Positions 55,664-63,017 of a stretch of 64,000 nt of DNA are shown in pieces. Position 1 is the first letter of the stretch. Every line of letters starts with the position of its first letter. Both the position numbers and the translations under genes were made by a program. The DNA is from Bordetella petrii. Lineage in GTDB: Bacteria > Pseudomonadota > Gammaproteobacteria > Burkholderiales > Burkholderiaceae_B. The DNA lies in NCBI RefSeq assembly GCF_000067205.1, contig NC_010170.1, positions 496,001 through 560,000 on the forward strand, written 5' to 3'. The notes beneath the pieces were generated by a model that was given only the letters and a program-made list of their open reading frames with translations, did no database searches and was not told where the DNA came from.

Positions 55664-56764
55664 ATGAGCACGACTACGCCTATCCCCAGCGAAGGCCTGC
55701 CGCCGCCGCGCAGCCAGGTCGGCGTGTGGCCCTGGCTGAAAGAGCGCCTGTTCTCGTCGCCCGTGAGCATCCTGGCCACGGTCCTGGTGGCCTGGATTCT
55801 GCTGATGGCGGTGCCGGCCCTGGTCGAGTGGGCCTTCCTGCAGGCCGACTTCACGTCGACGACCTCGCAGGAATGCCGCAAGGCCGCCGGCGCGTGCTGG
55901 GCGTTCATCGCCGAAAAGCACCGCCTGATCCTGTTCGGCACGTACCCGTACGACGAGCAGTGGCGTCCCCTGCTGGCCACCATCATCCTGATCGGGGTGA
56001 TTGTCTGCAGCGGCCTGCGCCGCTTCTGGAATGCGCGTCTCGCCCTGATCTGGGTCGTCGGCCTGACCGCCGTGGCGGTGCTGATGTGGGGCGGCGTGCT
56101 GGGCCTGACCTATGTCGAGAACTCGCTGTGGGGCGGCCTGCCGCTGACGCTGATCCTGTCGACCTTCGGCATCGCCTTCGCGTTTCCGTTCGGCGTGCTG
56201 CTGGCGCTGGGCCGCAAATCGAAAATGCCGGCCATCAAGGCACTGTGCGTCGTGTACATCGAATTGATCCGTGGCGTGCCGCTGATCAGCCTGTTGTTCA
56301 TGTCGTCGGTGATGCTGCCGTTGTTCTTGCCGGTGGGTTTTTCCATCGACAAGCTGCTGCGCGCGCAGATCGCCATCATCATGTTCGCGGCGGCGTACAT
56401 CGCCGAAACCGTGCGCGGCGGGCTGCAGGCCATCCCGAAGGGGCAGTACGAAGGCGCCGATTCGCTGGGCCTGAACTACTGGCAGCAGATGCGCAAGATC
56501 ATTCTGCCGCAGGCGCTGCGCATTGTGATCCCGCCGCTGGTCAGCATCTTCATTGCGCTGTTCAAGGACACGTCGCTGGTGGTGATCATCGGCATTTTCG
56601 ACCTGACGCTGGCTGCCAAGGCGGCCCTGTCGGACGCCGCATGGCGCGGTTTCGGGGTCGAGGCCTACGTCTTTATCTCGCTGATCTACTTCGTGTTCTG
56701 CTTTTCGATGTCGAAATACAGCCAACGCCTGGAAAAACGCCTGGCGACCGGACACAAACGATAG
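55664..56764 (+). CDS. aapM: General L-amino-acid ABC transporter, permease AapM
   Basis: A 366-residue permease partner of AapQ (BztC family). It has helices at about residues 30-52, 105-122 and 130-150, and a C-terminal permease domain from about 165. The EAA-type loop is YEGADSLGLNYWQQMRKIIL, continued by PQALRIVIPPLV. It starts one base after aapQ. A 60-base spacer with a ribosome site leads to aapP. Confidence 0.94.
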   Translation: MSTTTPIPSEGLPPPRSQVGVWPWLKERLFSSPVSILATVLVAWILLMAVPALVEWAFLQADFTSTTSQECRKAAGACWAFIAEKHRLILFGTYPYDEQWRPLLATIILIGVIVCSGLRRFWNARLALIWVVGLTAVAVLMWGGVLGLTYVENSLWGGLPLTLILSTFGIAFAFPFGVLLALGRKSKMPAIKALCVVYIELIRGVPLISLLFMSSVMLPLFLPVGFSIDKLLRAQIAIIMFAAAYIAETVRGGLQAIPKGQYEGADSLGLNYWQQMRKIILPQALRIVIPPLVSIFIALFKDTSLVVIIGIFDLTLAAKAALSDAAWRGFGVEAYVFISLIYFVFCFSMSKYSQRLEKRLATGHKR

Positions 56765-56824
56765 TTGCCGGGCCCGTGTCCGCCGCAGGCGGGCCGGGCT
56801 GGCGCACCTTATGGGAGTACAGGC

Positions 56825-57565
56825 ATGAGTGATGCCATCATCCGCATGCAGAACGTGAACAAGTGGTATGGCCAGTTCCACGTGCTGCGCAATATCAACC
56901 TGGACGTGGCCCCCGGCGAACGTATCGTGGTGTGCGGCCCGTCGGGTTCGGGCAAGTCGACCATGATCCGCTGCATCAACCGGCTGGAAGAACACCAGCA
57001 GGGGCACATCATCGTCGACGGCACCGAGCTTACCAACGACCTGAAGCACATCGAGACCATCCGCCGCGACGTGGGCATGGTGTTCCAGCACTTCAACCTG
57101 TTCCCGCACCTGACCGTGCTGGAGAACCTGACGCTGGGCCCCACCTGGGTGCTGAAAAAGCCGCGCGCCGAGGCCGAGGCCACCGCCATGAAGTACCTGG
57201 AGCGCGTGCGCATTCCCGAACAGGCCAACAAGTTCCCCGGGCAGTTGTCCGGCGGCCAGCAGCAGCGCGTGGCCATTGCGCGCTCGCTGTGCATGAGCCC
57301 CAAGATCATGCTGTTCGATGAGCCCACTTCCGCCCTCGACCCGGAAATGGTCAAGGAAGTGCTGGACGTGATGGTTACGCTGGCCCAGGAAAGCGGCATG
57401 ACCATGCTGTGCGTGACCCACGAAATGGGTTTCGCGCGCAAGGTGGCCAACCGCGTCATTTTCATGGACCGCGGCGAGATCATCGAGCAGAACAGCCCCG
57501 ACCAGTTCTTCGACAACCCGCAGAACGAACGCACCAAGCTGTTCCTGAGCCAGATCCTGCACTGA
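56825..57565 (+). CDS. aapP: General L-amino-acid ABC transporter, ATPase
   Basis: A 246-residue ATPase of the GlnQ/AapP type. Walker A CGPSGSGKSTMIRCINRLE near residue 38, signature LSGGQQQRVAIARSL near 140, Walker B IMLFDEPTSALDPEMV and H-loop VTHEMGFA. The ATG at 56825 follows GGAGTACAGGC; the frame upstream is rejected. It completes the transporter that takes up a broad range of L-amino acids. A long GC hairpin follows. Confidence 0.95.
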   Translation: MSDAIIRMQNVNKWYGQFHVLRNINLDVAPGERIVVCGPSGSGKSTMIRCINRLEEHQQGHIIVDGTELTNDLKHIETIRRDVGMVFQHFNLFPHLTVLENLTLGPTWVLKKPRAEAEATAMKYLERVRIPEQANKFPGQLSGGQQQRVAIARSLCMSPKIMLFDEPTSALDPEMVKEVLDVMVTLAQESGMTMLCVTHEMGFARKVANRVIFMDRGEIIEQNSPDQFFDNPQNERTKLFLSQILH

Positions 57566-57578
57566 CCGCGGGTTTTCC

Positions 57579-57620
57579 CGCCGGCGCCCGGCCTGCCGCG
57601 AGGCGCGCCGGGCGCCGGCG
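57579..57620 (+). terminator. GC-rich hairpin after aapP
   Basis: CGCCGGCGCCCGGC at 57579-57592 pairs perfectly over 14 bases with GCCGGGCGCCGGCG at 57607-57620 around a 14-base loop. No T run follows, so it is a probable operon-end hairpin rather than a classical terminator. Confidence 0.6.
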
Positions 57621-57677
57621 CGTCCGGCCGGGTTATGCTACGTGCCGCACAGAAGCACACACTGGAGACCAGAAAAA

Positions 57678-58703
57678 ATGCGCAACCCGCAACAACCCCC
57701 CGTTTCGTCCGCCCGCCGCGCGCTGGTGCGCGGCGCCGTCGCCCTGGCGGCGGCCCTGGCCTGCACGGGCCCGGCGCTTGCCCAGGACACCGACTTCCCC
57801 ACCAAGCCGCTGCGTTTCGTGGTGCCGTATCCGCCCGGCGGCCCGCTCGATTCCACGGCGCGCATGCTGGCCGAGAAGGTGCGCGTCTCGCTGGGCCAGC
57901 CGGTCATCGTCGAGAACCGCTCGGGCGCGGGCGGCAATATCGGCGCCGACCTGGTCGCCAAGGCCGCGCCCGACGGCTACACCCTGGTGATGGGCGCCGT
58001 GGCCACGCACGCCATCAACCCGTGGCTGTTCGCCAATCTGCCCTACGACCCCATCAAGGACTTCGCGCCGGTCACCATCGTGGCGGCGGTGCCCAACGTG
58101 CTGGTCATGAACGTGGACTTCGCCAAGCAGAACCACATCGATTCCCTGGCGGACCTGATCGCGTATGCCAAGAAAAATCCGGGCCGGCTCAACTACGGTT
58201 CGGGCGGCAACGGCAGCGCCGGCCACCTGGCGGGCGAACTGCTGAAAGCGCGCGCTGGCATTGACGCCGTGCACGTCCCGTACCAGGGCGCCTCGCCCGC
58301 GCAGCTGGCGCTGCTAGGCGGCCAGTCGGATTTCATGTTCGACAACCTGGCTGCTTCGGCGCCGCTGATCAAAGACGGCAAGGTCAAGGCCCTGGCGGTG
58401 ACCACGCTGAAGCGCTCGTCGCTGTTGGCTGACGTGCCCACCATGGATGAAGCCGGCGTGAAGGGCTTCGATCTGGGTACGTGGTTCGGCGTGTTCACCA
58501 CCGGCGGCACTCCCGCCGCAGTGGTGGCCAAGCTGAACAAGGCCTACGCCGACGCCCTGCGCCAGCCCGACGTGCGCCAGCGCCTGCTGGCCATGGGTTC
58601 CGAAGCCGAACCCATGACGCCGGAAGCGTTCGCCGCTTTCGTGAAGAACGAAAAAAATAAATACCAGGAAGTCGTCAAGCTCTCGGGCGCCAGCCTTAAC
58701 TGA
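57678..58703 (+). CDS. Bug-family (TctC-like) periplasmic solute receptor
   Basis: A 341-residue receptor with a twin-arginine-like N-terminus (SSARRALVRGAVALAAALA) and cleavage near PALA-QD. FPTKPLRFVVPYPPGGPLD, VIVENRSGAGGNIGAD and KAAPDGYTLVMG are the family hallmarks. The ATG at 57678 has GGAGA upstream; an upstream ATG at 57642 is less likely. It stands alone between the amino-acid transporter and the IS element. The ligand is unknown. Confidence 0.93.
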   Translation: MRNPQQPPVSSARRALVRGAVALAAALACTGPALAQDTDFPTKPLRFVVPYPPGGPLDSTARMLAEKVRVSLGQPVIVENRSGAGGNIGADLVAKAAPDGYTLVMGAVATHAINPWLFANLPYDPIKDFAPVTIVAAVPNVLVMNVDFAKQNHIDSLADLIAYAKKNPGRLNYGSGGNGSAGHLAGELLKARAGIDAVHVPYQGASPAQLALLGGQSDFMFDNLAASAPLIKDGKVKALAVTTLKRSSLLADVPTMDEAGVKGFDLGTWFGVFTTGGTPAAVVAKLNKAYADALRQPDVRQRLLAMGSEAEPMTPEAFAAFVKNEKNKYQEVVKLSGASLN

Positions 58704-58761
58704 CCCGGCAAGCGCGGCCGGTGCGGGGCGCCGGCTGTTGGGAGCAGTCTCTGCCTGCTTC

Positions 58762-58780
58762 GGTGTCAGGCACCCTGCGG
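58762..58780. repeat. Left part of palindrome split by IS element
   Basis: GGTGTCAGGCACCCTGCGG is the left 19 bases of a type B-like palindrome; its right 12 bases, GAGCCTGACACC, lie at 60212-60223 beyond the IS element. Joined, they give a 31-base palindrome with perfect outer arms, matching the size of the other copies. Confidence 0.92.
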
Positions 58781-58826
58781 TGAAGTGACCCCCAAAAGTT
58801 GGATACCAACTTATGGGGGTATTTTT

Positions 58827-59333
58827 ATGGTGAAGTACAGCGAACAGACCAAATTTGCAGCGGTCGAGGAGTATTGCCGGGGCGATTTGGGACTGGAAGC
58901 CGTGGCGCAACGCCACGGCGTGAACCCGCATGCGCTGCGACGCTGGGCGGCGGCCTACCGGGAGCATGGCGCCTCGGGCGTGCGCGCCAAGCGCGGCCGC
59001 TACAGCGCCTCGTTCAAGCAGACGGTGCTGCAACAGATGAAACAGCAGGGCCTGTCGTATCGGCAGGCGGCAGCGCGGTTCGACATCCGCAACTTCAACA
59101 TCATCGCCCGCTGGGCACGCCAGTATGATGTACAGGGTCTAGCCGCTTTATCTACAGGACAGCCCCCCGCAATGACCTCGCCCGTGAAACCGGCATCGCC
59201 CGATGCCACGCGTACACGCGAAGATCTGCTCAAGGAACTGCAGTTTCTGCGCATGGAGAACGCGTACCTAAAAAAGCTCGATGCCTTGGTTCAAGCCAAA
59301 CAGAAATCGGCGCAGCAGAAAAAGCGCAAATAG
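58827..59333 (+). CDS. IS3-family transposase OrfA
   Basis: A 168-residue DNA-binding protein of the IS. It has two helix-turn-helix segments: CRGDLGLEAVAQRHGVNPHA, then LRRWAAAYREHG near residue 30, and GLSYRQAAARFDIRNFNI near residue 75. A C-terminal leucine-rich coiled coil (LLKELQFLRMENAYLKKLDA) is for multimerisation. The ATG at 58827 is chosen because an earlier frame start at 58785 lies in the terminal repeat. Its TAG stop overlaps the orfB GTG by one base. A run GAAAAAG at 59318-59324 near its end could allow -1 frameshifting. Confidence 0.93.
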   Translation: MVKYSEQTKFAAVEEYCRGDLGLEAVAQRHGVNPHALRRWAAAYREHGASGVRAKRGRYSASFKQTVLQQMKQQGLSYRQAAARFDIRNFNIIARWARQYDVQGLAALSTGQPPAMTSPVKPASPDATRTREDLLKELQFLRMENAYLKKLDALVQAKQKSAQQKKRK

Positions 59334-60169
59334 TGCTTGAACTAAGGCAGCAATTCCCTCTTGCGGGCTTGTTGTCGGTGGTGGGGCTGTCACGCAGCAC
59401 CTTCTACTACCAATGGCGGGCCGGGCAAGCCGAAGACAAGTTCGCGTCATTGAAGTCCCGGATCTGCGCAATTTTTGCCCAGCATCACGGCCGCTACGGC
59501 TATCGACGCATCACCGAGGCGATCCGCCAGCAAGGCTGGCCGGTCAACCACAAGACGGTGCAGCGCCTGATGGGCCTGTTGGGGTTGAAGTCTTGCGTAC
59601 GGGTCAAGAAGTATCGCTCCTACCGAGGCACGCTGAGCCAGCTCGCCCCGAACGTGCTGCGACGCCAGTTCAGGGCTGCTCGCCCGAATCAGAAGTGGGC
59701 CACCGATGTGACCGAGTTCAGGGTCGGCACCCAGAAGCTGTACCTCTCGCCGGTGATGGACCTGTGCAATGGCGAGATCATCGCCTACGAAATGGCCTGC
59801 CGTCCCAGCTTCGCCATGGTCGCAGCCATGCTCAGGCAAGCCTGCGCCCGGCTCAGCCCGTACGAGCGGCCCATCCTGCACTCGGACCAGGGGTGGCAAT
59901 ACCAGATGCCCGCCTACCGCGAGCTCCTGGCGCAGCACGCGGTCACCCAGAGCATGTCACGACAGGGAAATTGCCTGGACAATGCCGCCATCGAGAGCTT
60001 CTTCGGCACCCTGAAGGCCGAGTTCTTCCACCTGAACACCTTCCAGACCATCGAACAGCTCAAGGACGGGATCGACCGATATATCCACTACTACAATCAT
60101 CACCGCATTAAGCTCAAACTTAACGGGTTGAGTCCGGTGCAATACCGGACTCAGCTCCTGGCCACATAA
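59333..60169 (+). CDS. IS3-family transposase OrfB (DDE integrase)
   Basis: A 278-residue catalytic part. An N-terminal HTH_21-like segment (FAQHHGRYGYRRITEAIRQQ) precedes the rve domain. Catalytic D in WATDVTEF, second D in LHSDQGWQY and E in AIESFFGTLK are present, with exactly 35 residues between the second D and the E, as required. The frame is -1 relative to orfA and is open upstream past 59318, so an OrfAB fusion by frameshift is possible; otherwise translation starts at the overlapping GTG. Confidence 0.95.
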   Translation: MLELRQQFPLAGLLSVVGLSRSTFYYQWRAGQAEDKFASLKSRICAIFAQHHGRYGYRRITEAIRQQGWPVNHKTVQRLMGLLGLKSCVRVKKYRSYRGTLSQLAPNVLRRQFRAARPNQKWATDVTEFRVGTQKLYLSPVMDLCNGEIIAYEMACRPSFAMVAAMLRQACARLSPYERPILHSDQGWQYQMPAYRELLAQHAVTQSMSRQGNCLDNAAIESFFGTLKAEFFHLNTFQTIEQLKDGIDRYIHYYNHHRIKLKLNGLSPVQYRTQLLAT

Positions 60170-60204
60170 CGGCCAAAACTGTCCAACTTTGTGGGGTCAC
60201 TTCA

Positions 60205-60384
60205 CCTGCGGGAGCCTGACACCTGTGGGCGGCGACGCGCCTACGGGGCCTGACACCTGTGGGCGGCGAGGCACCTTCGGGGCTTGGCGCCTGGCCCGGC
60301 CGCCAGGTGTCTGGCTCCCGCAGGGTGCCTGACACCTGTGGGAGGCGACGCACCTTCGGGGCCTGACACCTGTCTGCATGGCCA
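60205..60384. repeat. Cluster of palindrome and 34-base repeat copies right of IS
   Basis: After the right target repeat and split half-palindrome, the motif CCTGACACCTGTGGG recurs with a 34-base period (60215, 60249, a degraded copy near 60283, then 60328 and 60362), followed each time by GGCGACGC or GGCGAGGC and CTTCGGGG or CTACGGGG. A complete type B-like palindrome sits at 60306-60336. The cluster ends at the monooxygenase stop codon. Confidence 0.85.
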
Positions 60385-61581
60385 TTACGCCAGGCAGTTT
60401 TCCACCTTCCATCCGTACAGCCACTGCAGCCTGTCATAGAACTGCTCCTGGGTCTTGTCTTTCCACAGGCTGTTGCGCACCTGCCGTTCCACACCCTGCG
60501 CATGGTAGATGCGGCCCATTTCCCGGGTAGACCACACCACGCGCGCGCTGCGCGGAATGCGCACCGATTCGTACAGCCGGAAGGCTGCCGGCAGGTCGCC
60601 GTCGCAGGCTTTGACGGCCTGGCCCAGCGTGGCCGCGTCCTCCAGCGCCATGCATGCGCCTTGCGCCATGTATTGCGTCATGGGGTGCGCGGCGTCGCCC
60701 AGCAGGGTGGCGCGGCCTTCGCCCCAGCGCTCGACGGGCTCGCGGTCGGCCGTGGCCCAGCGCCGCCATGAAGTCGGGCGGTCCAGCATCTGATGCGGGC
60801 GCGGATGCACGCCCTGGAAGTAGCTCAGCACTTCTTCCTTGCTGCCGTCGCGTACGCCCCATTCTTCTTGTTCGCGGCTGTGGAAGGTGACCACCAGGTT
60901 GTACTGTTGGCCGCCGCGCAGCGGGTAGTGCACCAGGTGGCAGCGCGGCCCGGCCCACAGCACGGGCGCGTTGATGCGCAGCTCTTCGGGCATGTTGTCG
61001 CGTTCGACCACCGCGCGGTACACCACGTGGCCGGTCACACGGGCGGCGTCGCCCACCAGGTGGTCGCGTATCACCGACTTGACCCCATCGCAGCCCAGCA
61101 CCGCGTCGGCGCGGTAGCGGCGGCCCTGCGCGTCTTGCACTTCGACCTGCGCGCCGTCCTGGCGCAGTCCGGTGATCTGGGTCGAGGTGTGGAACTGGAT
61201 CAGCGGGTCGCGCTGCACGGCCTCAAGGATGGACAGATGGATGTCGGCCCGGTGGATGACCGCGTACGGGCCGCCGAAGCGTTGCCGGAAGGCCTCGCCG
61301 GTATCGATGCGCACAACCTCTTGGGCGTCCACGGCATCCATCATGATGATGTGGTCGGTGAACACGGCGCGGCCGCGCGCCGTCTGGCCCACGCCCAGGG
61401 CATCCAGCGCGGCGAAGGCGTTGGGGCCCAGCTGGATGCCGGCGCCGATTTCGCCGATGTGGCTGGCCTGTTCCAGCAGCTGCACGGCGATGCCCTGGCG
61501 GGTCAGCGCCAGGGCGGCCGCCAGGCCGCCAATGCCGCCTCCGACCACGATGGCCGTCTGCGTGCGCGTAGAGTTGCTCAT
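60385..61581 (-). CDS. FAD-dependent aromatic hydroxylase, probable 3-hydroxybenzoate 6-monooxygenase
   Basis: A 398-residue class A flavoprotein monooxygenase. FAD motif GGGIGGLAAALALTRQGI near residue 14, the DG motif LGCDGVKSVIRDHLVG near 160 and GD motif LLGDAAHPMTQYMAQGACMA near 290. Overall pattern (GEIGAGIQLGPNAF) and length fit 3-hydroxybenzoate 6-hydroxylases, which make gentisate; salicylate hydroxylases are close relatives. No gentisate dioxygenase gene is in the window. It follows the FAD oxidoreductase by 60 bases on the same strand, after a Bug receptor, so all three may form one operon entering from the right. Confidence 0.82.
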   Translation of the reverse strand: MSNSTRTQTAIVVGGGIGGLAAALALTRQGIAVQLLEQASHIGEIGAGIQLGPNAFAALDALGVGQTARGRAVFTDHIIMMDAVDAQEVVRIDTGEAFRQRFGGPYAVIHRADIHLSILEAVQRDPLIQFHTSTQITGLRQDGAQVEVQDAQGRRYRADAVLGCDGVKSVIRDHLVGDAARVTGHVVYRAVVERDNMPEELRINAPVLWAGPRCHLVHYPLRGGQQYNLVVTFHSREQEEWGVRDGSKEEVLSYFQGVHPRPHQMLDRPTSWRRWATADREPVERWGEGRATLLGDAAHPMTQYMAQGACMALEDAATLGQAVKACDGDLPAAFRLYESVRIPRSARVVWSTREMGRIYHAQGVERQVRNSLWKDKTQEQFYDRLQWLYGWKVENCLA

Positions 61582-61641
61582 GTCATGCTCCTGCTGTCCC
61601 GCGCGGGTCCTGCACGGGAGTCGATGAAGAAAATCGCTGCA

Positions 61642-62994
61642 TCATGCCGGTTCGCCCAGGAACGCGCCCTGGCGGCGCAACTGGTCCCGCAGCGTTGCGG
61701 CGGGCAACTGGCCGGGCGCCACGCCAGCGCGTAGCGCCAGCGCCGCGGCGGTGCCGGCGGCCTCGCCCATGACAAAGCAGCTGCCGCTGACGCGCGCCGC
61801 CGACTGGCCTTCGTGCGTCATGCCGGCGCAGCGGCCGGCCACCAGCACGTTGGACGCGGCTGCGGCCGCCTGGCGCGGCACGATCATGCGCAGCGGCAGC
61901 TGGTTGTAGCCACGCGACTGCGGTATGGGCGGCCATACCCACTGCACATCGCCGGCCACGTGGATTTCCAGCGGCCAGCCATTGACGCCGATGCTGTCCG
62001 GAAAATCGGCGCAGCCGAGCACGTCGTCGCGGCTGAGCATGTACTCGGCCACGATGCGGCGGGTTTCGCGTATGCCCAGCTGCGGGGCGATGTCCAGCAC
62101 ATAGGCGCGCTCGAAGCCGGGCACCCGCGCGCGCAGGAACGCCAGGTAGTCGACGATCTGCCGGCGGCCTTCCAGTTCGCCGGCCGACAGCGACAGCGCG
62201 TCGGTGCCGTCGGCGGCCGAGCCATCGGGATTGCTGAGCTGGGTGACGTTGACGCGCCATTCGTAATCGTGCTTTTGCGGGCGCACGATGGCGCCGCGCC
62301 TCGGGAAGCGGAATTCGCCGCTGGCCTCGGCCTCGTCCATCAATTGGGGGATGATCTTCCAGGCCTCGCGGGCGCGTTCGCCGTCTACATTGCCCACCTT
62401 GAACATCAAGGTGGGGTACATCATGTGACCCTGGCCGTCGCCTTTTTCGAACGGCAGGCCCGCCCATTGGGCGATATCGGCATCGCCCGAGCAATCAATG
62501 AAGACGCGGCCGCGCACCGCCCGCGGGCCCGACTTGGTTTCCAGCAACAGGGCGTCCACCGCGCCGTCGGCGCCGCGCACGATGCCGGTGGCCAGCGCAT
62601 GGAACAGCACCTGTGCGCCGCTGTCGCGCAGCAGGCCGTCGGCCGCGCACTTGAACGCCGACACGTCGAAGGCCTGGGCGTGGATCTTGCCCAGGATCAG
62701 GTGCGGATCGTTCAGGCCATCCAGGGCGCGCATGCGGTCGAGCAATTCGTCGGCCATGCCGTGCACCACTTGGCGAATGTCGCCGTACACGTTGGCGTGC
62801 AGGCCGCAGAAGTTGGAAACGCCGGCCGCCGTGCCCATGCCGCCCAGGAAGCCGTAACGTTCGGCCAACAGCACGCTGGCGCCATTGCGCGCGGCGCTGG
62901 CGGCGGCCAGCAGGCCGGCGGGCCCGCCGCCCAGCACGACCACGTCGTACTCGCCGTGCACCGGGATCTGGCGCGGGGGTTCAGTAACGAACAT
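61642..62994 (-). CDS. FAD-dependent oxidoreductase (PF12831 type)
   Basis: A 450-residue flavoprotein. YDVVVLGGGPAGLLAAASAA near residue 16 binds FAD, and AERYGFLGGMGTAAGV is the characteristic second motif of the FAD_oxidored family. IDCSGDADIAQWAG lies near 180, and C-terminal VAGRCAGMTHEGQSAARV with GEAAGTAAALAL is typical. These proteins are poorly characterised; the substrate is unknown. The start at 62994 is supported by AGGAG seven bases upstream; an ATG at 63018 belongs to the junction with the Bug gene. Confidence 0.85.
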   Translation of the reverse strand: MFVTEPPRQIPVHGEYDVVVLGGGPAGLLAAASAARNGASVLLAERYGFLGGMGTAAGVSNFCGLHANVYGDIRQVVHGMADELLDRMRALDGLNDPHLILGKIHAQAFDVSAFKCAADGLLRDSGAQVLFHALATGIVRGADGAVDALLLETKSGPRAVRGRVFIDCSGDADIAQWAGLPFEKGDGQGHMMYPTLMFKVGNVDGERAREAWKIIPQLMDEAEASGEFRFPRRGAIVRPQKHDYEWRVNVTQLSNPDGSAADGTDALSLSAGELEGRRQIVDYLAFLRARVPGFERAYVLDIAPQLGIRETRRIVAEYMLSRDDVLGCADFPDSIGVNGWPLEIHVAGDVQWVWPPIPQSRGYNQLPLRMIVPRQAAAAASNVLVAGRCAGMTHEGQSAARVSGSCFVMGEAAGTAAALALRAGVAPGQLPAATLRDQLRRQGAFLGEPA

Positions 62995-63017
62995 CGATGG
63001 CTCCTTGTGTGCGTGCA

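Larger units (their letters stand above)
58781..60204 (+). mobile_element. IS3-family insertion sequence, 1424 bases, intact
   Basis: The ends are TGAAGTGACCCCCAAAAGTT (left, 58781) and, read inward from 60204, TGAAGTGACCCCACAAAGTT. The 23-base terminal repeats differ at only two positions. CCTGCGG is present directly on both sides (58774-58780 and 60205-60211), a 7-bp direct repeat consistent with target duplication. It carries orfA and orfB with a complete DDE domain, the IS150-like arrangement. The insertion point is the loop of a dispersed palindrome. Nothing suggests decay, so it may be active. Confidence 0.95.
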
